From Agelaius tricolor (Eukaryota; Chordata; Aves; Passeriformes; Icteridae): 64,000 nt of DNA. Below the pieces are notes generated by a model, which searched no databases, had not been told where the DNA came from, and saw nothing but the letters and a program-made list of their open reading frames with translations. Shown piece by piece: positions 26,401 through 38,501 of this stretch (position 1 is its first letter; each line of letters starts with the position of its first letter). The position numbers and the translations under genes were made by a program. Location: assembly GCA_023055355.1 (NCBI GenBank), contig JALJCS010000038.1, positions 2,046,001 to 2,110,000 of the forward strand, in the 5' to 3' direction.

Positions 26401-28974
26401 TGTTATGTGTGTTCCCTGAATCAGTTCTCTTACCTCCTGAATCTTCATTTTGGTGGGAAAAAACCCAATCACCCAAACTAATAGCAGTCCTCCCAGCTGA
26501 AAAGCAGAATCTTACTGGTTTGGGAGTGTTTTTTTCCCTTCATTCTGCTTTCCTGTCATCTCACTTTTCTTGGCTCTATTTATTCCAGCCTCACAAACAG
26601 ATATATTCATTAGCAGTGATCACTCCATGCTATTTCACCACAAAAACTGGACAGAGTGAACATGCAGATTCCAACTGACTGATGACCTTCCCTATCTTTG
26701 TGATACCCCCAAAATGCTTCTGCTTGTCCCTCCATTAACACAATGCAAACATCAGGGACATTTAGGTGGGGAAATCAAAAATACTTTCTGCATTTTTTTT
26801 GTTGTTCTCCCAGGGTATCAAATTCTGACAGACATCTTTAAGATGGTGATCAAAGATCATGCAGATGGAACTTTTAATTAATTTTTGTCCATGTTTTCAG
26901 TGAGACACGTCCAGCCCTCCTCAGAACTGGAGCAACCTGAGGACAGGAATTCTGTTTGAAGGTTTCCTTCAGGTCTCATCTGTCCAGGGGAGGGCCAAGT
27001 CTATGGAACTGCTTCCTCAGAACATTTCAGAAGGAATCAAACCAAATAAATTAATTTATGGCACTTGTCTTGCTGCCTGTGGGAGGGTTCTGGCCACTGC
27101 ACTCACCTCTTACTCCACTTCTTCCCAGGCTGCCCAAGCAAATGGTGAGTGCTGAATTTAGGATTATTGACCAAAAGTTAATCTAACTTGAGTTAGGGAC
27201 CAGAAGATCGGTCTTAGACTCCAATGTTGGTGATTTTCTGCCCAGAGTATAGTGAATAATAACTACCCAGTACTCAGTGAGACCACAACTTCCTAAAGGA
27301 ACAATCTCTGCATTTCAGACTGGCTGTCCAAAGCACAGCTCTGTGTTTATGACAGGCAGAAAGCTGTCAGGTTACTGAACTTATCACCAAAAATGCATTT
27401 TTCAGTATCTGGTGTGCACCTATTGTAGACTAGGATGTCCTGGGAATTAAAAAATTAATGGGCTCAAAAATACCTATGCTGCCTTCATTAGGTAAAATAA
27501 ATCACCATATACAAAACTGAGGATTTTGACAAAAAGCAGGTCAGGAAACATCAGAAAATACTGACAATGGGAATACTGGGTTGCCTTTTGGGGTGAATAA
27601 CAGAATTATCTGGGCAGTTCCTGGAAATACATGGCGTCAACATGAAGCAGCAGTACAGGAAAAACAGCACAAAGAATGTGGATGGATCCTAAAGTCATGA
27701 AGAATCTGGGTTAGCCAAGCAGAACTGGGGCAGAATAGGCAGTGGGCAGCCCCAAAAACTCAAAAATGAGTCAGCTGTGAGCAGGCAGGGCTTTGAGCCT
27801 CCTTGCAGCACCACACCACGCCCTGCTGGCACATTTTAAATCACTAATTGTATGCAATCAGTGCTGTCCACAAGAAGGGAAACACGCTGGGATCAGTCCC
27901 CTGGGGCAGCATTTTAAGAATATATGAGGCATGTCCTCAAGATTTGATGGCACTGGCTCTCGTTTTGACAAGCAATGATTTGAGAACAGCATTTTCCTGG
28001 TCTGCCTTTTGTTCCCCTGCTCTGTGGAATGTCACTTGCAGGGCTCCCCACCCACAGGCACAGCTAAGCCTCTCAACAACCAGAAATGCCATGGAAAGGT
28101 TGAAGTTCTATTTGCTTTTTCACTTCCAACACTTCCACCACCACTATTGGCTACACTGAGTTTTTGCACGTGAGATTTTTCTGGAAACTATCAATAGTCA
28201 ACCATAGCAGGAGAATTTCCCCCCTGTTTTAACCTGGGCTGCAGCAAGAGAGCAAAGATGCAAAGATTCTTTGCCCACCTTTCCTCTTCAATACCCTGTG
28301 TTATTCCATTTTCTCCAAGCCTCTTGTGAGGGCAGTAATGAATTCTTGTTAGTGTTTACTAATGTAAATTCATTCTTTGTTATCCCTGGGAGAGGAGGAT
28401 TAGCAAAATGACAGAACTTATTATTTCTGGTTTTGCTGGATGATATTTATCTTTATTCAGCCCTTAATTTTGTGCTGTGTCCCACCAAATAAAATATATA
28501 TGTGCATATCAGCAAATCTAAGGGAGAATTTTTAGCATAATGCACAGAAATATAGTTATGATCCCTATTAATATTCAGAAGCATTGTACAGCTTTATCTG
28601 TGCATGCTGTATTAAAAAAATTAATCTAAATCTGAAATAATTTCTAATTTGGAGGAAGAAAGGAATTACAACTTCAATTTCATTTTCCTGAAATGAAAGC
28701 AGCTCCCTTGGACTAAGGATGTGCATATTTTTAGGACTGGCTAAAAATTATGGTCTGTGCAATTATTTTACTCCACTGGGAATGCATCTCCTTTAAGGAA
28801 CTTTAATGGTTAAGATGAAGTTTATAAAACACACAAAGAACATTTTAGTAAAGGAAGCTCTTAGAGGAACTATCTTGGAATAAACAGATCATCCAAACTC
28901 CCATCTCAGCCATAACTGAAATTTAGAGAGTGAGGTATTTACAATCCTCCTCTCCACAGAGATGAGCAGACAGT

Positions 28975-29665
28975 GAAATTACAGCATGCACACCAGATTC
29001 TGAAATTAATGGATACCATGCAACTCAGGGCTAGAGCTTAAAAGGATTTCTATGTGGGAGTTAAACTGAACTCAAAACTCAAATGTGTTTGACCACATTC
29101 AGGTCAAACCTGATCACACAGGAAGGAATTATTGGCACACCTGGAGACCCCAGATCCCCTGCACACCATACTCTGAGATCTCCTGCCTTTGAGTAAAATG
29201 CCCATTGTGGGTATCTCACACCCAGCAAATCCTCTCCTAGATCTCTGTGCCCATTCCAGAGGACCCAGATTTCCCCTGTGAGGCTGCAGAGATTCCTGCT
29301 GTCCCTGCCCATGGCCCCAGAGCAGCTCCCAGAGCAGAAATTACAGCATGCACACAAGATTCTGAAATTAATGGATACCATGCAAGTCAGGCCTAAAGCT
29401 TGAAAGGATTTCTATGTGAGAGTTAAACTGAACTCAAAACCAGCCACATCCAGGTCAAAAAGGAAGGAATTATTGGCACACCTGGAGACCCCAGATCCCC
29501 TGCACACCATACTCTGAGATCTCCTGCCTTTGAGTTCAATGCCCATTCTGGGTATCTCAAACCCAGCAAATCCTCTCCTAGATCTCTGTGCCCATTCCAG
29601 AGGACCCAAATTTCCCCTGTGAAGCTGCAGAGATTCCTGCCCATGGCCCCAGAGCAGCTCCCAGC
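28975..29665. repeat. Tandem duplication, two copies of ~330-360 bp
   Basis: Copy 1 runs 28,975-29,336 and copy 2 runs 29,337-about 29,665. Both begin GAAATTACAGCATGCACAC and both end in CCCATGGCCCCAGAGCAGC. Copy 2 lacks three short segments present in copy 1 (near the ACTCAAATGTGTTTGACC and CCTGATCACACAG stretches, and a CTGTCCCTG near the end). Substitutions are few. The same minus-strand reading frame is open in both copies, but no start, homology or splice context makes it a gene. Confidence 0.9.
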
Positions 29666-30881
29666 AGTGTGGGGCTGCTGTGGGTGCTCTGAGCTGGTGG
29701 CTGAATTAGGGATAAATGCAATCCATGCACTGCAGATGGAGGTCAGAGTTAAAATCCTTTATTCCTGTAGCCTGATAAAGTGCCTGACAGAGGGATGGCA
29801 CCCCCAAAGCTGCAGGCTGCCAAAGATCTTTTGGAAAATGCTGAATCTCTGGGTTTGCTATCAAGGGAACCTTGATTTAAGCTCAGTTAATTTTAAAGGC
29901 TGGTGTTTCAGAGCTGTCTAATTCAGCCCCAGAATTAAGCTATTGTGCAAAAAACAAAGGAGATTTTCAAGCTTTTCACCTTACCAAATACATTTCTTCA
30001 CTAAAAATAAAGGACAACAAAGATTTCTCTTTGCTCTGGGGGGCTTTGCTCAAAATTCCATTAATACTGAAGTTTAACTGAGATTTCCCCATTTCAGCAC
30101 AATTGTCTCCTGGTGTTTGTACCACTGGAAACCATCTGGGCTGTTGCCAGAAACAGCACTGAAAGTTCCTCTCCCAGGCCATTGCAATTTGGCAAAATAA
30201 ACATTCTCCCACCCTCCTGCAACATGACTGCTCCTCTTTAATTCCAGATATTCTCTGATTTCCAACACCCACCACACACAGACAAGCACATCAACTGTAG
30301 CAGACACACAGGTTTAGGCTGCTGCCCTCAGGAGCTCACAGTATTTTTGATTTATATGAAATCCCTGCAGAACCTTCCAAAAGCAAAGTATACCCAACAT
30401 TTGTCATGGCAGTCCCCTCCCACAACCAAAAATGCTGATAGAAATGAAGTACAAAGAAGCTTTATGTTTAAAATATTTCCATGAAAGCAGAGGAAACTGT
30501 GGTAGTATTCTAAAAGTCAACATCCAAATATAAAATAAAACATATTATTGTGCTTTGAAAGCAGTTTGACATAATAGTGTGCTTTAAAAACAGTTTGAAC
30601 TGATTTAGATTTAATTAGAGATTAAAACATGGAATTCAGATTTCAGAATGTGCACAAGAAATCTGAATTTTGCAGGAACAGTGAATATTTGCTCTGAGGA
30701 TATAAAAATCCCCTTAGAAATCAAACTTCTGTTACAGAGTCCTACAAATCCCATGGAATAAATGGAATTAATTGACTTCCAGGCTACTCTGATTAGAATC
30801 TGACCAACAAAAATTCACTCACGATTTGGTTTTGGCTACAAATCTGTAACTACAGTGTAATGAGACAACAATGTGCCCTAC

Positions 30882-30971
30882 CTGGGCATCCACTGTCAAT
30901 GTAAGGCTTAACGAGTTCTCCAAGTTTTGTGTTGTCTGCAACAGCTTCCTTTAGCAGTTGCCCACAGCAAA
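30882..30971 (-). CDS. AK8: AK8 coding exon 10
   Basis: 90 nt encoding ICCGQLLKEAVADNTKLGEL and ending DSGCP. It matches the AK8 block VCCGQLLKEAVADRT in the NMP-binding part of domain 2. Acceptor CTGTTAG, donor CAG|GTAGGG, phase 1 in and out. It is followed by a 13-kb intron. Confidence 0.95.
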
Positions 30972-33195
30972 CTAACAGGAAGGAAGAACAAAAAAGACAC
31001 AAGGTTAAATTTTAAAAAGGAGGCAACAAAGCAAAGCAAAGAAAAGAACCCAGAAGCTGCATACTGGAATAAGGTCACTGAATAAAATAAAAGTTGTATG
31101 TTTTCTGAGTTTGTTGTTAGGGTTTTGTTGGGGTTTTTTTTGGCCAAGTAGAGTGAAAAGCAAGGAGAGTGAGGATATGGAATGAAAAAAAAAAAAAAGA
31201 ATGTATTTGGCAAAGAACATATTAAAAATGGAATTATATTAATCAAATATATTTCTGAAATAACAACTCAAGGGATTGCTAGTGGCTTGCACTTTTTATA
31301 AACTTGTAATTACTGAATAAAGTTCCAGCTGCTGAACAGCATCTGAACCACTCTGCTGGAGGTGCAGCATAATGCTCAGTTCAGGAAGGGCCTCCCTGGA
31401 TCATTTAATGATCATGTAAGGATTACATTTAAAAAAAACTGTGCTATTGCAGTATTATCATTGACTTCAAACACACCCAGAACACCAGGAGATGCAGATT
31501 TCAGGTTTGAGCCAGGACAGTTGTACATTAAATATTCCTGGTTTGGCTTTGGAGGGCATTGGCTGCCCAGGTGAGGGAGGGAACCAAGACATGGAGAGGT
31601 CACACAACAGCAGAAATCCTGGTTACAACTCCAATTTGGTAAAAAATATTAGCTGTAGGTCCCCCTGGAGATTATTCAATTAATAATCCTAAATTGATTC
31701 CTTTTTTCCTGGAATCAATAGCACTGACAGGCCCTGCCTTTGATGAGAGAAGATGGAGCCCTTTAATCAGTTTATTGCTGTTAATCACACTGCCAGGCCA
31801 ACAGGAGTGAGAACCCCCCCAGCACTGCTCCTGGGACAGAGCTGATAAAATTCAATGTTTAAGTGACAATTTGAACAGTCACCAGTTGTCCTGGAGAAGT
31901 AAATTCATATTAAAAATAAATAGTGTAAAAAACATAACAGAAACTCAGTGCACAGACCCCAGTCTAAGACACCTAATGAATACACACCTAAATTCAATCC
32001 AATTCATGAGACTATTTAAATATAGATTAAAATTTTTGAGTCTGAGCTTCAAGCCCAATGGCCTAATAGAAATTAAGCGTATGCTGAATATTATTCTGAA
32101 AAATTATGGTATTCCAACTCTGTATTAAATACTTAATTCTTCTAATATTTGGGTTATAGAATACTTAAAACAAAATTCAACATATAAGTAAAGCACTGGT
32201 AATGATTTTTAATAAAAAGACCTGCAACTCTCTCATACTGTAGTTACTTTAGAAAAAAAATACAAATTTTGACCTAGATGGAACACTATGAAACCTGCAG
32301 TTTTAGAAAAAAAGTTGAAAAAATTCAAAAGGACAAGAACAAAATTATTTTAATATATTAAAGCATGTTTTGTTTTCTTTAAGACAATTATACAATTAAT
32401 AAAAATACAGCTTTGAAAAAATCTACAAATATTTCATTTTTCACATGATATTTTAAAATACAGCAATGGCAGAATAATTGACAGCAGAAATATTCTATCA
32501 AAACTGCCTTTTGCTTAACTAACATGATGTGACTAATCAGCAAATTTTACAGTTCCCAGACATTTGTTTAAAATAATTTATGGCCACTCCACTGTTAGAA
32601 GACACTACAGAACATGGAAAATACTGCACTGATCCTCACCAAGCTGCACTTTTATATACACAGAACTTTTAAACATTTAAATGTTAATCATGAACAAGTC
32701 TCATGCAGAATTTTTTGGTCTTCCTTGACAGAAGAAAGATGATGCACTTTTAATTAATTCCTTCATTTTCTCACACATTACTGGAGCTGTGCAGAGCCTG
32801 AGACCTCACTAAAGTTCAGAGTGAATTCTATTCTAAAAGTGCCCCAATTTTGGTCAGAGAGCTGAAACTGAAATCATTACTCCTGATCCACTGATCCACA
32901 GAAGAATTCAGAGCACTGCAGGAGTCTAACAACAAAAAGATACAGATGTAAAAGGTATAAAAAGTGATGAAATGATGACTAAAAAAACCTTAGAGCTGGT
33001 TTGTCACAGAATATATACTTGGTTTACACTTCTTCATTCAAATACTTTTCAGCTCTCTCAAAAGAAACGACATCCACAGCAACGGACAAAGAGAGACATT
33101 TTATAAGCAGGTAAGACAGACAGACAGCAAAAGATGAAAGATCAAAAAGAGAGAAAGGGGGAATTGAGCAGAGTGCACGTTTACTGAGAACTTAC
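30972..33195 (-). other. AK8 intron 9
   Basis: 2.2 kb of AT-rich intron with an A-tract near 31,184-31,198, and a short ACAGACAGACAGAC run near 33,116 just downstream of exon 9. I see no further exon. Confidence 0.8.
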
Positions 33196-33327
33196 TGTTG
33201 ACAACATCGTATTTCTGAGCTATCAGTGCTGCCTGCAGGCTCTTCCCACTGCCTGGGGGGCCAAGGAAGAGGATCCGGGGCGTGAAGGGGGCAGCAGATC
33301 GGTGCCGGCTTTGGACAAAGGCAAGGA
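33196..33327 (-). CDS. AK8: AK8 coding exon 9 (second P-loop)
   Basis: 132 nt encoding [19 protein letters not shown], then [19 protein letters not shown] and [14 protein letters not shown] is the Walker A motif of the second adenylate-kinase domain. Acceptor CTGCAG, donor A|GTAAGT, phase 1 in and out. A short in-frame ATG upstream is an intron artefact, because the phase from exon 8 fixes the real start. Confidence 0.96.
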
Positions 33328-36044
33328 CTGCAGCAGGGCAGAAAGGCAAACTATTAACTCGTTTCTATTAAAAAAATAAATATAATCATTGATTAACTAC
33401 TCTCTTAAAGGCAAAAAATTAAGCCATTTCTTTAAAAAAAATAATCATTCTTTAACTACTCTCTTCTCTTAAAAAAATGTTGATCATGGTTTATTTTATC
33501 ACTGGAACATCCAGACTCTGCACCCAAAATCAGGACAGTGATATAAAAGTGTCCTGTCAGCAATTTACTCTGAGAGGCATTTTAGAAATCTCACTATCAT
33601 TACACTCCTCTGTCTTTCATCAGTGCCTGTCAAACCATTTTAAAGAGCAGATTCAATTAATAATTGCTCTCTTACCATGTTGTTTTTAGCAGAAGTAATT
33701 TTTGCTTGATAGCTACAATTTTACCATGCAAATTATAGAGGGCTGTAATTACATTTAATACTTTCTGCAGTTTCTGAACAAATATTTAAGTGTAAAAACT
33801 CGGGATGTTAAATTAATGACATTTATCCAGCTGTGTGTGATTAAGACTCCTAATTACAATATTACAGACTTGTAGCACAGTGTGTCATGACACTGCTCAG
33901 CCTTGACAACACAGAACTGAGGGTGGATGTTTTATTCTTTTACCCATCCTTTTTGTGTAACTTGTAAAGAATATTTGAGCTTCTCTGCCTGATTCCACCC
34001 ATTTGCTGGACACCATCCTCCTAAATTTTGCTTCAAGCAGGAAATAGCACCTTCAGGTCAACCTGCAGGTTTGCAAAGGCCAGGGGACATGTGAAGCATC
34101 ATCAGCACTGCCACATTACAGAGGCCTGGACTTGGTTACATTCCCAAAAGAGAACCTGAGAGACCACCAAGAAGCCAAAAGATGTCACAGCACTGGCAGT
34201 GAGGACAAAATTGGGATTATATTTGGACATAGCCATGGCCATTTGATGGTTGAGAATGCCAGAGAAGGGAGCAGCCCAAGCCATACTTGTGACATCTTTT
34301 GGCTTTTCCAGGGATCAGTCAAATGCCAAAGTTAAACTTTCTGGTTGGCCATGACCAAAGCAGCAAGGACACATCTGCACAGCTCTGATTCCCCTGGGAT
34401 TGCAGTGGGTGCACCTAAAGGTGAGCCCAGATCAGCTGCAGCCTCTCAGTTTTTGTGAGATCTTCAGTTCCAATAAGAGACTCTCTAAAGAGTCCTTGCA
34501 ATAAAAAAAGAATTTTAGGCTAAGGAATAGGACAAGCTTAAACATGACTGTTTGTATGAGTCATAAGCTAAATTAAAAAGCACAAAAGGATTGGTGGGGA
34601 ACACCTTGAGGATCAGGATTTTAGGAGCCATTGTCAATGCATTGCTCTGTACCAACAATTTTTCAGGGAACCCTTCCTTAGATGCTTTGGTATGATTAGA
34701 AAATATTTTCCAATAAAGAAACACCTCCAGCAAACTCCAATTTCTACATAGCAGCCCTAAAATATGGAGAAATTAAAACTGCAGCCCCATGGGATTGTAC
34801 CCATCCCTTCCTGCAGTGCTGGGGTCCTGCCCTGGGTCTCATTCCCACATCAGGGCAGCACCAGCTGCATTCAGTTCACAGCATTTTATAATTGTGTGAA
34901 ACAACCCACAATACTGCTCATTTTTATGAGAGCACTCTTTTTTTTTTTTAATTTTAGCTGGGGCAATAAAAATCTAAACAAAAAACCTGGAAAATCCTAC
35001 TAGAAAATAGTGTTTGCTGCATGGCTTCCTAAACCCTGAGTATCAGCTACCCAAGCAGTGCTCCATCTATTCTGAACATTTTCCACAACCCAGTGTATTG
35101 AAAAGCACAAACATTACAGGCAAAGCACCCTGCTTACAAATGATGCTTAATTTGCAGTAAATAACCAAGTTAATTAGGAGTAATGATCCCCTAGACAGTC
35201 TCCACATCTAATTATTCTTTAAAAAAAATCTGGCTGCTTGATGCACTGCAGAAAAAAGATCTAGAGAGGATTTTTTCATTCCAGTTTTCAATTTATCTCA
35301 CTACATTATTAATTAATAATAATTAATATTCAGGCACTCACATTTTTATTTACAATTCAAGGCATGAATTCTTTATGAATGATGATATGAACTTTTAAAT
35401 TTAATTAAGTAATTTAGAGGTAATTAATGTGGAAATTCAGAATATAAACTTCCTACTTGTTTATCTTAAAAGTGCAGCACTTGTTATTAAAAAAAAGACC
35501 TTTTTGAGATGCAAAATTACTGGGATATAAGCGATCATCTGCAGACTGACAGCTACAAAGTACATCAATTGGTCTTTCTGGCAGTTTCCTTATTCTCTTC
35601 TAGAAGGATCAACATTAAAAGTCAGATTGCATTACAGTCAAGCAAAGGCAAACAAGAACAGGAAAGCTCCCAGCACAAACAGCTTTTAAACAATGAAATG
35701 TTCCCAGCTTTGAACTACTCCTCCTTGTTGTTCTCAGACTTTGGAAGGTACTGGCCCTCTGGGAGATGAACAATTGAGCCACAGGGCTCCCTTTTAGAAG
35801 AGACACTCACAGAAATGATGGTGACATTTGCTCCACTGACTCAGCTCTTCCTTGGTAGGGCTGTGAGCTGAGAATTTCCAGTTATCCGCACTTACTCCAG
35901 TAAAATCATTACCAGGAACAGCCAAAATGCTGCTCTGGAGAGAGCACAGCTCAGCTGGGAGCCATCTGTGTTGCCTAATCCTGCAAAAGTGACTCCAAGA
36001 GCCAGGAACCAGCCCTCAAACAGGACCTCAAAACACAAATTTAC
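33328..36044 (-). other. AK8 intron 8
   Basis: 2.7 kb without a recognisable gene or repeat, AT-rich throughout, with a locally repeated AATTAATAATTAATA stretch near 35,309-35,330. Confidence 0.8.
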
Positions 36045-36245
36045 CCTGTGAGAGAACATCCACCGAGGGCTGGTCTGCATTGATGGATTTCAGAACCTTC
36101 TGGTAGATGTGGAAAATCTCAGGGAAGTTTCTGTGATATTCCAGCAGCTTCTTGGACACCTCCTGCTCAGAGAGATCTTCTGGTTTCACCAACCTCTCCT
36201 GCACCAGGGGGTCACTTGGCCAGTCAAAGGTTGTGTGGAAAACCT
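36045..36245 (-). CDS. AK8: AK8 coding exon 8
   Basis: 201 nt, the largest exon found. It encodes EVFHTTFDWPSDPLVQERLV, then a helical linker ending SINADQPSVDVLSQ. The FHTTFDWP block closes the LID of domain 1. The ADQP...DV block is the end of domain 1 and the bridge into the second kinase domain. Acceptor CCTGCAG, donor GTAAAT, phase 1 at both ends. Confidence 0.96.
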
Positions 36246-36840
36246 CTGCAGGAAACATGGTTAGGAGCTAAGAGCATGAATGAACAGATCTGTAATTAAG
36301 AATGTCCCTCTTAATTCCACTCCTCAGAACATCCAACCTGATTTTTTTTATTGAGCAATTGCAGGATTTTATCTCGTGATGGATGATTGATGATAAAACT
36401 CAACAGACAATACAGAGCTGAGTTGATTTGACAGTTTATTTTATTTAATAGAAATGATTTTATTTAACCTAATGGAAATTATTTTATTTACCCTAAAAGC
36501 ATCCCTGCACCTCAGGAACAAAGCAGGACCTAGCAGATATGCACAGGAAAATTATAAACTCATATGGACAGATCTAACCTTTAAATATTCTGTATTGCCA
36601 TAGTCCACTGTTTGCAGGCTCAATCCTGAGCTTTTTATTTCCCTGTATTTTATTGGCACTGAAAATAAAGCAATGTCAACAAATACCATTTCCAAACAGC
36701 TGAAATTTATAATTACAAATTCCTACTAATTCTTAAAGGGATCCCATTTAAATTTTACCCCCATCAGTAGTACTACAACGTTTCTGAGACCAAGCAACAC
36801 TGCAGTGTGCAGGGGAGGTCAGGAACAAACAATACTGCAC
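36246..36840 (-). other. AK8 intron 7
   Basis: 0.6 kb of AT-rich intron. Short TTTATTTAA repeats occur near 36,436-36,490. Nothing else is recognised. Confidence 0.85.
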
Positions 36841-36912
36841 CTTGTGTGTGGGGATCAAGCCTTTTCCCACCACTCCTCTCAATCAGCACAGTGTCTGGGG
36901 CATAGAGCATAA
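36841..36912 (-). CDS. AK8: AK8 coding exon 7 (LID segment of domain 1)
   Basis: 72 nt giving VMLYAPDTVLIERSGGKRLD and the next few residues. It matches the AK8 stretch APDTVLIER...GKRIDP, which carries the arginine and aspartate of the LID entry in domain 1. Acceptor TGCCTAG. The donor is GTGCAG, a weak consensus, but the phase (1 in, 1 out) joins exon 8 exactly to give HTQEVFHTTFDW. The exon is too short to stand out as an ORF and was found by translation search. Confidence 0.92.
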
Positions 36913-38419
36913 CTAGGCAACAGAAAGGGAAAAAGGAGAAAAAATTTAAAAGTGTAGCTCTTGTTAATAATTTGCTTTATTCCCTGTAAGTGTTCAGATG
37001 TATCCTAATATTAAAGGTGGCTGAATTTATCTTGAGCATATTTCCTTTCCCAGCATTCTCCCTGCAAATATTTTACTCCACTTTTAATCAGAATTTTGCT
37101 TCACCTACTAAACAGTACAGTGGGATAAAATATCCATGAATCCAGTACCCATGGGCACTAACTGCCCCCATTATCCAAAAAACATCACCAGCAGCAATAA
37201 AGCATTGTCTCTGGAGCCTCAGACAGAAGTTCCCACTGAACACTCGAGACTGATTCTCTTCTATACACAAACATAACTTTTCACCCAGGTTCTTTGGTGG
37301 TGAGACCAGTGAACTGATTATTTTAATATATAACCTCACAGAAAAGTGTTCAAACTTGATTAGAAAGCATCAAAAGAGGAAGAACCTGTCAGTTCCCTGG
37401 GTTGCTTTTGGCTAATCATCCTTGCAGTTAAACACTGTAATTTAATTACTATTTTCAGTGCATTTGATTACAGGTTTCAAACAAGTTCTTTTTATGACTT
37501 TCTTCTTTGTATTAAATGGCTTTTTCAGGCACTTTTCTCCCTATTAAGGTACTCACACAGAGTAAATCTCATCTCCTCTCAATCTTCTTTTTGATTAACT
37601 AGACAGACTGAGTTGTAAGATTCTCATTCAGGTCTTGGTGGCACAGATATAATTGTGAGCAAAACTCAACTTCAGATGTTATTAGGTATATTAAAAATAC
37701 ATGCAAGTACTAGACATTAAACATTTTTGCCTAACTCTACTGCAGTGATTCTGAGTTCTTCATTTACAGTTGAATATGATCCAAATCAAATCCAGAGTGA
37801 CAATTCATCAAGATGGATAAATTCTGTTCACTGGCAAGCTCTGAATTTATCATTTCACACTGCATTCCACACAATTGTAGTAATTTTTTATATTCTAAGT
37901 AGGTGCTTTAACTATAATTTAGGACAAGTGGCTTCTCCTGTATGGCAAGGGCAGCTGTCAAGGTGTGTAAAACATTCCACCCCAAACCAGCCAGAATCCA
38001 GCCCCACTCTGAAAAGTCAAGCTTAAAATCATCATGTTTCCACTTCACTTGGTGAAGTTTACATTCCCTAATTCAACAGAAGCATAAATTTGTGTTCAGC
38101 ACATGAGGAACTGGTTTAGTCTGAGGATAAAAGCTGATTTTTAGAGATGGAAGTCAGGAGCAAAGCCACTTTTAGCTGCTCAAACCCTCTTGGTGTAAGG
38201 GTCTGGAATTTACAGAGCTCTGACATGGAAGGAGAAAAGGCTGTGAAAGACAGGGCTTAAAATCTCCCAGGTTACCTCAGACTTTCAACCCTACTGAAAT
38301 ATTGTGCTCTCTGGCGACTGTCTCCAGCATTGGTATTGAATTGATTGAGGATTTGTTGAGACAAACCCTTCCAGTCTTTCCTGCTGGATGCAGTCACACA
38401 CAAACCTTGTGCTGCTTAC
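36913..38419 (-). other. AK8 intron 6
   Basis: 1.5 kb intron with no recognised gene, repeat or conserved-looking block. Confidence 0.85.
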
Positions 38420-38501
38420 CAACATGCCTAGGAAAAATGCCAGATGATTGCAGCATCCATGCCTGCTCCTGGTTTTCAGGGAAGCCTTCCAAAATCCATC
38501 C
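38420..38501 (-). CDS. AK8: AK8 coding exon 6
   Basis: 82 nt, 27 codons plus 1 nt: [14 protein letters not shown] through FPRHV. The GW-L-GFP signature is the adenylate-kinase motif around the conserved glycine-phenylalanine-proline of the AMP-binding side in domain 1. Acceptor CAATAG, donor GTAAGC. Ends in phase 1. Confidence 0.95.

Larger units (their letters stand above)
17812..30881 (-). other. AK8 intron 10 (13 kb)
   Basis: No exon is supported. Contents from left to right: a 30-bp palindrome (18,480-18,509), a purine-rich simple tract near 20,565-20,597, a CpG island with GC-rich minisatellite (22,260-23,420), AT-rich DNA, a probable conserved block (25,640-25,890), an A/C-rich simple tract (about 26,029-26,082) and a tandem duplication (28,975-29,665). 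Confidence 0.75.

Noticed and set aside
29079..29644. Similar minus-strand frames in both copies of the 29-kb duplication
   Set aside because: Similarity is explained by the duplication itself; there is no homology or gene structure.
33030..33100. Minus-strand reading that looks like a protein C-terminus (VAVDVVSFERAEKYLNEEV then stop)
   Set aside because: No splice acceptor lies in front of it in the right place, the phase does not follow exon 9, and it does not match the AK8 C-terminus.
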